A stretch of DNA of 45,412 bases from a virus. Positions within the stretch are counted from its first letter, which is position 1; every line of letters begins with the position of its first letter. Both the position numbers and the translations under genes were made by a program. The notes below the pieces were generated by a model. The model was not told the DNA's origin and searched no databases. It saw nothing but the letters and a program-made list of their open reading frames with translations. This document shows positions 14,787 through 23,218 of the stretch, in pieces. The DNA is taken from the IMG/VR virus record IMGVR_UViG_3300010375_000026, positions 1 through 45,412 of that record. One strand, written 5' to 3'.

Positions 14787-15489
14787 GGTAGTAGGAATCA
14801 TGGGGCTGGCTGGCGCTGGCAAGGACACCGTAGCGCAGATGATCCAGCGCGGCTTGGTCAGCGTTGGGCTCCAGCACGTCGCAATCGGCGGATTCGCGGA
14901 CTACCTGCGCGACATCGCAGATCACGTCGGACTGAATCCGTTCCGCCGCGAGACGAAGGAAACGCCGCATGTCGTCGGCCGCGACGAGTTCGAGAACCGA
15001 CTGTTCGATGCCATCGAGCACAAGTTCTGTCGTCTGCTCCCGATGAATGATCGGGCCGAGCTGTTCGCGTTTACCTACGACGACTGCGAGAAGTTCCTCA
15101 CGGACAAGAAGTCCACGTTCCCGTACTACCAGATCAGCCCGCGCCAGTTCATGCAGACCATCGGAAACGCCGGCCGCAAGGTTCGCGACGACTTCTGGAT
15201 CGAACTGGCCCGCGCTAAGTGGGACGCGCTGCCCGGCATCGTGCTGGTTACGGATTGCCGCTTCGAGAACGAGGCTGCTGTCGCCGACAAGATCATCCTC
15301 GTCCGCCGCCCGGATGTGCCGCCCGTCGCCGAGCACGTCAGCGAACAGCTCGCCGCTGCACTCACGGAAGGCGCGGTGACGATCCCCGGTATGGAACTCA
15401 TCGACAACGACGGCACGCTCGACGAGCTCGAAGTCGAGGTCTGCACGATGGCAACGTCGTACGCCGCTCTTTTTGCAACCACACGTTAA
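14779..15489 (+). CDS. deoxynucleoside monophosphate kinase
   Basis: A 236-residue P-loop kinase that would phosphorylate dNMPs from degraded host DNA. The P-loop GLAGAGKDT lies at residues 9-17, followed by the substrate-binding pattern seen in phage dNMP kinases (PRQFMQTIGNAGRK near residue 130, and TDCRFENEA). ATG 14779 is chosen because GGGAGG precedes it; the longer frame from 14737 has no such site. It overlaps the MazG-like gene by eight bases. Confidence 0.85.
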   Translation: MAKVVGIMGLAGAGKDTVAQMIQRGLVSVGLQHVAIGGFADYLRDIADHVGLNPFRRETKETPHVVGRDEFENRLFDAIEHKFCRLLPMNDRAELFAFTYDDCEKFLTDKKSTFPYYQISPRQFMQTIGNAGRKVRDDFWIELARAKWDALPGIVLVTDCRFENEAAVADKIILVRRPDVPPVAEHVSEQLAAALTEGAVTIPGMELIDNDGTLDELEVEVCTMATSYAALFATTR

Positions 15490-15502
15490 GGACTCCGATT
15501 CA

Positions 15503-16471
15503 ATGGCACGCTACCTCGTTCACAAGGCAGTCGAATTCTCCGCACTCTCCGCAGCACGCAAGAAGGCCATCGGCGCAGCGTCGATCAGCGACCTCGCTGG
15601 CAAGTACGACCTCCAGTACAAGTACGACGGCTGTAACGTCATCGTGAAGCTGCTGAACATGCAGCACTTCGAGATCATCAGCCGCACGGGTGAGAAGGTC
15701 CGCAGCATGGATCACGTCGGGCGTCGCCTGTTGAACCTGTTCCGTGACCTCCTCCAGCGCGGGCAGCAGTTCGCGGTGCTTGGTGAGGCATGGGCGCGTG
15801 GCTACCCGCAGAAGCGCATCTCGGGTTGGTTCCGCCGTCACGAGAACGCGCCTCATCTCCAGATGGCAGCGTTCGACCTGATTGCGCTGGAGGACTTCGA
15901 AGCAGGGAACTGCCCGCATCCGTTCTCGCGGCGCTATGAGACGCTGACCGTGTGGACCCGTGGCTTCACGGAGAGCGACACGGTGTTCCTCTGCCCGCTG
16001 CTCCTCGCTGGTTCGTACGGCGACCCGATGGACTTCGCCGACATGCTCTGTGCGTACGGTGACAAGCGCGCCTTCGACGGGGCAATCCTCCGCGATCCGA
16101 ACGCCCCGTGGAAGGCAGGCTCGGGCAGCGACGGCTCGATCATCAAAGCGAAGCCGCGAGTCACGTTCGACCTGCGCATCGTCGGCGTCGAAGAAGGAGA
16201 GGGCAAGTACGCGGGTACGACCGGCAAGGTGGTGCTCCAGTTCGCGGACGGCACGGTAGTCAAGGCCGCAGGCGGCACGGACGCCCAGCGCGCCGATTGG
16301 TGGAATGCACATCAGGCGTACTTGAGCGGCGATTTCAACGAGCTGGAGCTGGGCGACCGTTACATCACCGGCAAGATCGGCGAGGTGGCCTGCCTCGAAC
16401 GTCTGTCGAGCGGCGAGCTGCGCGAGCCCGTGTTCAAGGGCGTCCGATTCGACAAGGTGGACATCGACTAA
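15503..16471 (+). CDS. ATP-dependent DNA ligase
   Basis: A 322-residue ligase that seals nicks during phage replication. The adenylated lysine is K40 in KYDG. Other nucleotidyltransferase motifs follow (FAVLGEAW, then FDGAILRD and IIKAKP), and a C-terminal OB domain is suggested by residues 225-322. It is a compact ligase like that of T7 (359 residues). ATG 15503 is preferred, with AAGGA upstream, over the frame opening at 15473. Confidence 0.92.
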   Translation: MARYLVHKAVEFSALSAARKKAIGAASISDLAGKYDLQYKYDGCNVIVKLLNMQHFEIISRTGEKVRSMDHVGRRLLNLFRDLLQRGQQFAVLGEAWARGYPQKRISGWFRRHENAPHLQMAAFDLIALEDFEAGNCPHPFSRRYETLTVWTRGFTESDTVFLCPLLLAGSYGDPMDFADMLCAYGDKRAFDGAILRDPNAPWKAGSGSDGSIIKAKPRVTFDLRIVGVEEGEGKYAGTTGKVVLQFADGTVVKAAGGTDAQRADWWNAHQAYLSGDFNELELGDRYITGKIGEVACLERLSSGELREPVFKGVRFDKVDID

Positions 16472-18931
16472 TTGACTCAGCCGCGTACGCAGGTTGAGTT
16501 GGAGCGCGAGACTCGGGAAGCCGGAATGGCTCGCGCTGTGGCAATGATGGACAAGCGGGAGAAGGAAGGCCACGCAGATACCAACCCGTACGCGGCCGCC
16601 GTGTACCGGCGTTGGCTTCTCCCGCTGGCAGACGTGATCGAGGCCGACGTGCAGAGCACGGGTAAGGCCGGCCGCCGCGCAGCGCACGTTGCCCTGCTCA
16701 AGCCGTTGGACCCGCGCGCCGTGGCGCACATCGCGGTGCGCTCGGTGCTGGTCGAGATACTCCAGTCCGGACCCGGCAGCGTGCGTAACGTCGCTCGCAT
16801 GATCGGTCGCAGCGTCTACGGCGAACTGGTGCTGGCGACGTTCGAGCACCTCCAGCCGGAAATCTACTGGACCCTCATCAACAATCTGGAGAAGCGCCGC
16901 TCGTCCGCTGGGAACCACCGGGTCAACGTGATCCGGAACGCGGCGAACAGTCACGAGGTGGAGTTGCCGCAGTGGCTTCCGAGCGACCGCGAGCAGGTCG
17001 GGCTCTGGCTGATTGAGCAGCTCCGTTTGCTCGGCATGGTGGACATCCACAAACGCACTCACAAGGGCATGGGTCGGTCGATGGTGACGGAGATGGACAT
17101 CCATCTCACCGAAGTGGCGCAAGGCGTTGTGGGTTCCATACGCGAGACGGTGACGTACACGATGCCGTACAGCCTCCCGTTCATCGAACAGCCGCGTGAT
17201 TGGACAGCGATGTTCGAGGGCGGCTACCACACACCGGAGATGCAGCGGCAGTCACCGAGCTACGTGAACCTCGTGCGCAATCGCAACACCATGCAGCGCA
17301 TGAAGGAGGTGGACATGCCGCACGTCCGTGAGGCTATCAACCACCTCCAGTCCGTGAAGTGGCGCGTGAACAGGCAGGTGCTCGATGCCGTTCGGGACTG
17401 TGCTCGGCATGGCATCGACATGGACGAGATTCTGTCGCAGGCCGAGCTGCCGCGTCCACCGAAGCCCGAGTGGCTGACCGACGACATGAAGAAGGAGGAC
17501 ATGACCGGCGACGAGCTGGCCGAGTTCTCCGCATGGAAGCGCCGCATGGCGGACTGGCACACCGAGCGCAAGCTGCGCGGAACGAAGTGGGGCCGCTTCT
17601 ACACGGCGACCCGCATGGCCGAGAAGTTCAAGGACTATCCGGAAATCTACTTCATGTATCAGGCGGACTTCCGGGGCCGACTGTCCGCACAAACCACTGG
17701 CGTCTCGCCACAGGGCAGCGACCTCCAGAAAGCGCTGCTGCACTTCGCAGAAGGCAAACGGCTAGATACTCCTGACGCCGTGCGCTGGTTCAAGATCGCA
17801 GGAGCTAACCGTTTCGGAGTGGACAAGGTTCCCTTCGAAGATCGCATCGCATGGGTCCACAAGAATGAGCAATACATCCTTCAGTTCGCAGCCGATCCCG
17901 TCAGCAACCGAGGCTGGCAAGAAGCAGATTCGCCCCTTCAATTTCTGGCATGGTGCTTCGAGTACGCTGACTGGCGAGCAGCGCCAGCTACTTTCGAATC
18001 TCGGGTTGCGGTGGGGCTCGACGGTTCGTGCAATGGCCTACAGCACTTCTCGGCAATGCTGCGAGATTCTGTTGGCGGACGGGCGGTTAATCTCGTACCG
18101 AGTGATCGACCAAACGACATCTACCAACGCGTAGCCGATGTCGTAGCGCTCAAACTGTCCGACCCAAATCTGGTATTGCGACACGAGCGCGATTCTGTTT
18201 TCAAGGAGAAGTGGAAGGCTCACGGCATGAACCGCTCGATTGTGAAGCGGTCGGTCATGACGCTGCCGTATGGCTCCACTCGTTTCTCCTGCGCCGAGTT
18301 CATCGTAGCCGACTATCTCAGCAAGGGCGAGGCTACGGAGTTCGAGACTTCCGAGTATCGCCATGCCGCCGAGTTCCTGTCGCATCTCGTATGGGATGCG
18401 ATTGGAGAGGTTGTCATTGCGGCTGCTGCTGCAATGGCGTGGCTACAGCGTGCTGCGGGGCTGCTCATCAAGCGCGGCGGGCAACAGATCGAGTGGACCG
18501 CGCCCTCCGGGTTCGTGGTCGCGCAGGAATACAACGAGATCGAACTCGTGCGCGTGAACAGCAAGCTGCTCGGGCATACGATGATTAAGGTGTCGAACGG
18601 ATTCTCCGACTCGCCCAGCGCACATCGGCACAAGAACGGCATCGCGCCGAACTTCGTGCACAGCATGGACGCCGCTCATTTGACCTTGACCGTTCAGGAG
18701 TGCAAACGGCAGGGAGTCAGTTCGCTGGCGATGATTCACGACGACTACGGAACTCACGCGGCGGATACCGAGAAGCTCTACCGCGCTGTCCGTATGACCT
18801 TTGTGGAGATGTATGAAACGCATGATCCGCTCGCTGACTTCCGCGATCAGTTCGAAGACCTCCCGGCTTTGCCGAGCCGTGGTGATCTGTCTCTCGCTCA
18901 GGTTCAAGAGAGCCCGTTCTTCTTCGCTTGA
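16472..18931 (+). CDS. single-subunit DNA-dependent RNA polymerase (T7 gp1-like)
   Basis: An 819-residue phage RNA polymerase that transcribes late genes from its own promoters. Catalytic residues match T7: D517 in LDGSCNGLQHFSAML, K592 in KRSVMTLPYG with Y600, and H756-D757 in MIHDDYGTH. It ends in FFFA, like the FAFA foot of T7 RNAP. The start TTG 16472 directly follows the ligase stop, with AAGGTGG ten bases before; ATG 16526 is an alternative but would cut conserved sequence. Codon use between about 17757 and 18430 is less GC-rich at third positions than the rest, suggesting a recombined segment. No stop or frameshift is seen. Confidence 0.96.
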   Translation: MTQPRTQVELERETREAGMARAVAMMDKREKEGHADTNPYAAAVYRRWLLPLADVIEADVQSTGKAGRRAAHVALLKPLDPRAVAHIAVRSVLVEILQSGPGSVRNVARMIGRSVYGELVLATFEHLQPEIYWTLINNLEKRRSSAGNHRVNVIRNAANSHEVELPQWLPSDREQVGLWLIEQLRLLGMVDIHKRTHKGMGRSMVTEMDIHLTEVAQGVVGSIRETVTYTMPYSLPFIEQPRDWTAMFEGGYHTPEMQRQSPSYVNLVRNRNTMQRMKEVDMPHVREAINHLQSVKWRVNRQVLDAVRDCARHGIDMDEILSQAELPRPPKPEWLTDDMKKEDMTGDELAEFSAWKRRMADWHTERKLRGTKWGRFYTATRMAEKFKDYPEIYFMYQADFRGRLSAQTTGVSPQGSDLQKALLHFAEGKRLDTPDAVRWFKIAGANRFGVDKVPFEDRIAWVHKNEQYILQFAADPVSNRGWQEADSPLQFLAWCFEYADWRAAPATFESRVAVGLDGSCNGLQHFSAMLRDSVGGRAVNLVPSDRPNDIYQRVADVVALKLSDPNLVLRHERDSVFKEKWKAHGMNRSIVKRSVMTLPYGSTRFSCAEFIVADYLSKGEATEFETSEYRHAAEFLSHLVWDAIGEVVIAAAAAMAWLQRAAGLLIKRGGQQIEWTAPSGFVVAQEYNEIELVRVNSKLLGHTMIKVSNGFSDSPSAHRHKNGIAPNFVHSMDAAHLTLTVQECKRQGVSSLAMIHDDYGTHAADTEKLYRAVRMTFVEMYETHDPLADFRDQFEDLPALPSRGDLSLAQVQESPFFFA

Positions 18932-18970
18932 CGATTCTATGTCTGCTTACGGTCACGAAATTGGCGATTC

Positions 18971-18996
18971 GATTTCATGCCCCTCAGCAGACGCAC
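18971..18996 (+). promoter_or_regulatory. putative phage RNA polymerase promoter after RNAP gene
   Basis: The sequence TCATGCCCCTCAGCAGAC differs at two positions from the exact core of the other three copies and at one more just after it. It lies between the RNAP stop and the first virion-region gene, so it may be a weaker promoter. Confidence 0.65.
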
Positions 18997-19010
18997 AACA
19001 GGAGCCCGCA

Positions 19011-19181
19011 TTGAATCAAGTGGTAGTCCGCCTCGACGCGGAGATGCTGCGGCGGCTGGAGGAGCAACTCCCGAAGCCGCTGGTGAACTCGACGACCACG
19101 GACCTGATGGCCGGGTATGCACTCGGCGTGCAGGCTGTCCTTCAGAAACTCCGGGAGGGCTATGTCGTTAGCCGAGGCTAA
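19011..19181 (+). CDS. small conserved protein after RNAP
   Basis: This 56-residue protein (RLDAEMLRRLEEQLPKP, then TTTDLMAGYALGVQAVLQ) resembles a small family encoded just downstream of the RNA polymerase in several T7-like phages; its role is unknown. It is helical and soluble. I choose TTG 19011, with GGAG (19001-19004) six bases upstream, because the longer frame would start inside the RNAP gene and cross the promoter. It overlaps the next gene by 20 bases. Confidence 0.7.
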   Translation: MNQVVVRLDAEMLRRLEEQLPKPLVNSTTTDLMAGYALGVQAVLQKLREGYVVSRG

Positions 19182-19620
19182 GTGGAATGCGCAGTTCAAC
19201 GGCGATGACCGGGCTGCGATCAAAGCAGCGGTGTACCGGCAGTACGGCGATATGCAAGCGCCGGGCTCGAAAGCGTGGTTCGGGACGGTCGATCCCGAGC
19301 ATGTCTATCAAGTCATCTGCGGAAACAGCAGCCCGTTCGAATCCATCCTCCTGAACGGATACTTGCTCTGCCTGGTGTTGGACACGCCGTGGTGGTCGCC
19401 GGATAAGAGGCTTTTGCACGAACAGATGGTGCTCAAGATCGACCCGAGAGCGTGGAACTTCAGATCCGTGCTGCGTGCGCTTGTCGAACTCGGCAAGTCG
19501 GTAGGAGCAGCGGGCATCACGAGTGGAACGTCGCTCAGTGCGAACGACCGCAAGCTGGCTCGCGTCTACGAGCGGTTCGGATTCAGGACCGCAGCACACT
19601 CACTCTATCTGGAGCTTTGA
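19162..19620 (+). CDS. GNAT-like acetyltransferase, putative
   Basis: A 152-residue protein whose C-terminus (KLARVYERFGFRTAAHSLYLEL) resembles the last strand-helix-strand of GNAT acetyltransferases, a family seen at this position in phiKMV-like phages. The acetyl-CoA-binding loop is not obvious in the middle, so activity is uncertain. ATG 19162 has GGGAGG about six bases upstream; the stop directly abuts the next start. Confidence 0.6.
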   Translation: MSLAEAKWNAQFNGDDRAAIKAAVYRQYGDMQAPGSKAWFGTVDPEHVYQVICGNSSPFESILLNGYLLCLVLDTPWWSPDKRLLHEQMVLKIDPRAWNFRSVLRALVELGKSVGAAGITSGTSLSANDRKLARVYERFGFRTAAHSLYLEL

Positions 19621-20232
19621 ATGGGGAATTTATTCAGTAAGACCTTTGCGAACGCGCAGGCCGGCGCTGCCGCCACGCCATCTCCGCGCCCAACCACAGC
19701 GGCTGACATGATGTACAACGCCGTGCTGGGAAGTAAGGCGAAGGGGTGGGCGTCGTATCTAGGCGAGGACTTGCCGAAGGGTGAGACGGACAGCGGATAC
19801 ATGTCGGGGGAGCAGATCGGCGCACTCAAGACGCGCTACGAGACGAAGTACGCGGCCGATCAAGAGGCCGCAGCCGCGAAGGCGCGGCAGGACGCTCTCG
19901 ACAACGACCCGGCAGTGAAGTCGGCACGAGACGCAGCGACCCAAGCACAGGCCAATGCAGCGGCGCAGGCAGCCGCCGCTAAGCAGGCGGGCATCGATGC
20001 CGCCGATGCATCGGTGAACGCCGCCAACATGGCCGCGAACGGCGTCGCGCAGCGAGCCGCTGTGGCAGACCAAACCGGCGCGCAGGCAACTGACGCAGCG
20101 GCCTCTGTGGACACGAATGCGAACTCGCAGGGTGGCGGCTCGAACGATCCGCGACGCCGCTACATTGGTGCGGCGATGCCCTCTTCGAACGCAGCCGTGT
20201 CTCGCGGTGGCGCGGGTATCTCAATCTCGTAA
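19621..20232 (+). CDS. Ala-rich virion-region protein A
   Basis: A 203-residue protein, largely Ala/Gln/Asp-rich and coiled (residues 75-165). Its C-terminus (DPRRRYIGAA... GGAGISIS) is clearly related to that of the next gene (ALRRRYFQQA... GGSGITLS), and each has V-D-T-N/T-A-N-S about 15-20 residues before. The position before the portal and the GG-x-GI ending recall T7 gp7.3, a small virion protein. The likely role is an internal or tail-associated virion protein; this is inferred from position and motif. ATG 19621 abuts the previous stop, and GGAGC lies ten bases upstream. Confidence 0.65.
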   Translation: MGNLFSKTFANAQAGAAATPSPRPTTAADMMYNAVLGSKAKGWASYLGEDLPKGETDSGYMSGEQIGALKTRYETKYAADQEAAAAKARQDALDNDPAVKSARDAATQAQANAAAQAAAAKQAGIDAADASVNAANMAANGVAQRAAVADQTGAQATDAAASVDTNANSQGGGSNDPRRRYIGAAMPSSNAAVSRGGAGISIS

Positions 20233-20241
20233 GGAGGATTC

Positions 20242-20685
20242 ATGTGTGGATTTGTGAAAAGCATCGTGAACGGCTTGTTCGGGCAGGCGTCCCGCGACAC
20301 TGCCGACATGAGCGGCGTAGCCGAACAGACACGAGCCATTCAGGAGGCGGCTGAGCGACAAGCTCAAGCGACTCTTGCTGCCGCGCAATCGCAGAAGCAG
20401 GCAGCAGACGCAGCGGCGGCTGCACAGGCGCAGCAGGCTCAACAGTCGGCGCAGGCGGCAGCGCAGTCGCAGATGCAGTCGATCAACCAACAGCAGCTCA
20501 ACTCCAAGGCCGCTGCGGATGCACAGGAGGCAGCAGCGAAGACCGCCGCCGAGAACACGGTGAAGGTTGACACGACGGCGAACTCCGAGGACGAGCCGGA
20601 CAACGCAGCGCTGCGGCGGCGGTACTTCCAGCAAGCTCAAGCATCGCAGGCGACGAAGGGCGGCTCGGGGATCACGCTTAGCTGA
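20242..20685 (+). CDS. Ala/Gln-rich virion-region protein B
   Basis: A 147-residue paralogue of the preceding protein at its C-terminus, with an Ala/Gln-rich coiled middle and an MCGF N-terminus followed by an amphipathic helix. The N-terminal MC recalls internal virion proteins of T7-like phages, including the gp14-like protein at 27462. ATG 20242 has AAGGAGG seven bases upstream and the stop overlaps the portal start (TGATG). Function inferred as virion-associated. Confidence 0.65.
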   Translation: MCGFVKSIVNGLFGQASRDTADMSGVAEQTRAIQEAAERQAQATLAAAQSQKQAADAAAAAQAQQAQQSAQAAAQSQMQSINQQQLNSKAAADAQEAAAKTAAENTVKVDTTANSEDEPDNAALRRRYFQQAQASQATKGGSGITLS

Positions 20686-22244
20686 TGCAGTTCACGGCTG
20701 AGCAGGCGTGGGAGTCCCTCGCGGGGCTCCGCCGCCCACTCTTGACGCGATGTGAGAAATACAGCGCGTTCACCCTGCCGACGATCATCACGCCGCAGGG
20801 CTACAACGAGGAGCTTGAGGAGCTTCAGACCGACTTCCAATCGGTCGGCGCGCAGGGCGTGAACAACCTCGCGAACAAGCTGATGCTTGCGCTATTCGCG
20901 CCGAGCCGGCCGTTCTTCCGGTATCAGGTCGCGGCGTCTTTGATGGAGCAGCTCAAGCGGACGCTCAACGTCAAGGAGCAGGACTTGCAGGAGATGCTGG
21001 CTTAGGGCGAGCGGAACTGCATCCGTACGCTCGACGCGATGGGCGTACGGCCGAAGCTGTACGAAGCCATGAAGCACCTCATCATCACCGGGAACTGTCT
21101 GCTCATCCTTGGCGATGATCCCAAGGACACGCCGATGCGCGTGTTGTCGCTGAAGCGGTACGCCGTGAAGCGCAGCATGAGCGGCAGGCTCCTCCAGCTC
21201 ATCATCCACGAGACGGTGCGATTCGATGAGTTGGACGACGAGGTGCAGAAGATCGCGGCGCAGTCCAGCAGCCGGTACGCAAACGTTGATCCGAACGACC
21301 CTAATTCGTGCCCGGAGGTGAAGTACTTCACATGGGTGCGGTGGGACGGCATGGCGAACTACATCGTCACGCATCACGTTGACGACGTGGAGCTGCCTGC
21401 GGAATTCAGCGGCAAGTACACGGACCAAGACCTGCCGTACATCCCTCTGACGTGGGAACTGCACGACGACAACGACTACGGCACCGGGCTCGTGGAGCAG
21501 ATGGCAGGCGACCTTGCTGCGCTGTCGGCGCTTTCAGAGGCCGAAGTGAAGGGCGCAATCCTTGCATCGGAGTTCCGCTGGCTGGTGAATCCGGCAGGGC
21601 AGACCCGGCCCGAGGACATCGAAGACAGTGATAACGGTGCGGCGCTACCCGGCACGAAGGATGACGTTGTTCCGCTGAACAGCGGCACGGGTCAGGCGAT
21701 GCAGTACATCGACACGGTTGCGACGAAGTATGTGAACCGAATCGGGCGGAACTTCCTGCTCAGCTCCTCCATCGTCCGCGACGCAGAGCGCGTGACCGCC
21801 GAGGAGATTCGCATGCAGGCGAACGAGCTGGAGACGAGCCTCGGCGGAGTCTACTCGCGCCTCGCCGTCGATTTCCAGAAGCCGATGGCGTACTGGCTCA
21901 CTAAGCGTGCGGGCGTTCAGCTCGCAGGTAAGGACATCGAGCCGATGGTCATCACGGGGCTGGACGCCCTGAGCCGCAACGGCGACCTCGACAACCTCAA
22001 GCTCGCGCTGCAAGACCTCGCAGCCGTATCCGGCATGCCTCCGCAGGCTCTCGCCGTGCTGAACCTGACAGCCATCGCCAAGGCCATCTTCATGGGCCGA
22101 GGCGTGACGATGGCCGACTACGTGAAGTCGCAGGAGCAGCAAGCAGCAGACCTCCAGAACGAGAACGCAGCGGCGCTGGCGCAGCAGGTCGCGCGCCCCG
22201 TTGCACAAGCCGTCATGAGCGGCCAACCCAACCAACAAGGATAA
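20685..22244 (+). pseudogene. portal (head-tail connector) gene with in-frame TAG
   Basis: Reading through gives a 519-position portal protein of the T7 gp8 type, the dodecameric ring through which DNA enters and leaves the head. The conserved pattern SVGAQGVNNLANKLMLALFAP is near residue 50, and the family pattern HLIITGNCLLIL follows the break. A TAG at 21003-21005 (codon 107, after QEMLA) interrupts it. Both sides are in the same frame and the protein pattern continues at once (GERNCIRTLDAMG). A one-base change from CAG, AAG, GAG or TGG would explain it. ATG 21039 could restart translation but lacks a ribosome binding site. ATG 20685 overlaps the previous stop. Confidence 0.9.
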
Positions 22245-22250
22245 GGACAG

Positions 22251-23105
22251 ATGATTCGATTCGGTAAGCGCATGGTTCTCATGGATGAAGCAGTCGGCGA
22301 CGGCTCGGTGGTGTCGGCGGGCGGGGCAGGCGGCTTCGACATGAACGCCGACCAAGGCCCGGCTGCGGGCCAGCCTGTACAGATCAGCCTCGGCGCGACC
22401 TCGACGCAGCACACGCACGACGAGCAGAAGTCGCTCGAACTTGGCACGCAACTCGTGAACGAGGGCAACGGCTGGGTGGACCCGAGCAAGGGTGTCGTCT
22501 CGTACGAGAAGACCGGGGATGCCGCACTCGACATGGCGCTCGACTTCATCGGCAAGGCGGGCTACAGCCACTCGCACCCGGCCGTGCAGGCGGCGCTCTC
22601 GGGCAACTTCGACCTGCTCAGCGCGGAACTAGCGGCGAAGGGAATCACTGGCTGGGAGCAACACCTGGCCCTCGGTAAGAGCGCCTACGAGAAGCACTCG
22701 CAAGCAGAGTCGGCGAAGACAGAGGAGATCAAGCAGCTCTGCATCGGCGCGGCGGGTGACGAGAAGACGTGGGCCGACACGCTCGCGTGGGCCTCGGAGA
22801 ACGCGGACGCACACGAGAAGGAACCCATCAACGCTGCGCTGGCGCAAGGCGGCATTGTCGCCGAGGCAGTGGCGCAGTTCCTCGTGGGTGCATACCGCAA
22901 CGCCAGCGGCGTGACCATCGCGCCGCAGAAGTCCGCAGTGAATCCGAACGCAGCTTCGGCCCGTGCGGGTGCGCAGGGCGCAGGCCCGCTGTCCCCGGCG
23001 CAGTACGCGGCCGAGGTTGCAAAGCTGCGGCAGGGTGGCCGACAGGTTGAGGGCACCCGCGAGTACGCAGCACTCCAACAGCGCCGTTCGATGTATCGCG
23101 GCTAA
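22251..23105 (+). CDS. scaffolding protein
   Basis: A 284-residue acidic, Ala/Gly-rich protein between portal and capsid, the position of the T7 gp9 scaffold that guides procapsid assembly. The middle (residues 85-160) is helical, and the basic C-terminus (RQGGRQVEGTREYAALQQRR) fits the coat-binding end of scaffolds. The assignment rests mainly on position and composition. ATG 22251 has AAGGA eight bases upstream. Confidence 0.8.
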   Translation: MIRFGKRMVLMDEAVGDGSVVSAGGAGGFDMNADQGPAAGQPVQISLGATSTQHTHDEQKSLELGTQLVNEGNGWVDPSKGVVSYEKTGDAALDMALDFIGKAGYSHSHPAVQAALSGNFDLLSAELAAKGITGWEQHLALGKSAYEKHSQAESAKTEEIKQLCIGAAGDEKTWADTLAWASENADAHEKEPINAALAQGGIVAEAVAQFLVGAYRNASGVTIAPQKSAVNPNAASARAGAQGAGPLSPAQYAAEVAKLRQGGRQVEGTREYAALQQRRSMYRG

Positions 23106-23126
23106 TCACTAGCAACACCCTCTAAG

Positions 23127-23159
23127 AGGCCCGTCCAGCAAGCGCTCGCGGGCCTTTGT
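23127..23159 (+). terminator. terminator-like hairpin before capsid gene
   Basis: AGGCCCG (23127-23133) pairs with CGGGCCT (23149-23155) and a short T run (TTTGT) follows. It lies just upstream of the capsid promoter. Confidence 0.5.
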
Positions 23160-23172
23160 CATTTCTGCGGGC

Positions 23173-23198
23173 GATTTCATGACCCTAAGCAGACACAA
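23173..23198 (+). promoter_or_regulatory. putative phage RNA polymerase promoter before capsid
   Basis: A GATT followed by TCATGACCCTAAGCAGACAC, identical to the left-end copy. It lies 21 bases before the capsid ATG, with AGGAG in between, so the highest-demand gene has its own promoter. Confidence 0.8.
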
Positions 23199-23218
23199 CT
23201 CTACAACTTAGGAGAACT

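Noticed and set aside
21003-21005. TAG as a reassigned sense codon in this phage
   Set aside because: The gene at 37365-37769 ends in TAG with the next ribosome binding site right after, and the second interrupted gene has TAA, the phage's commonest stop.
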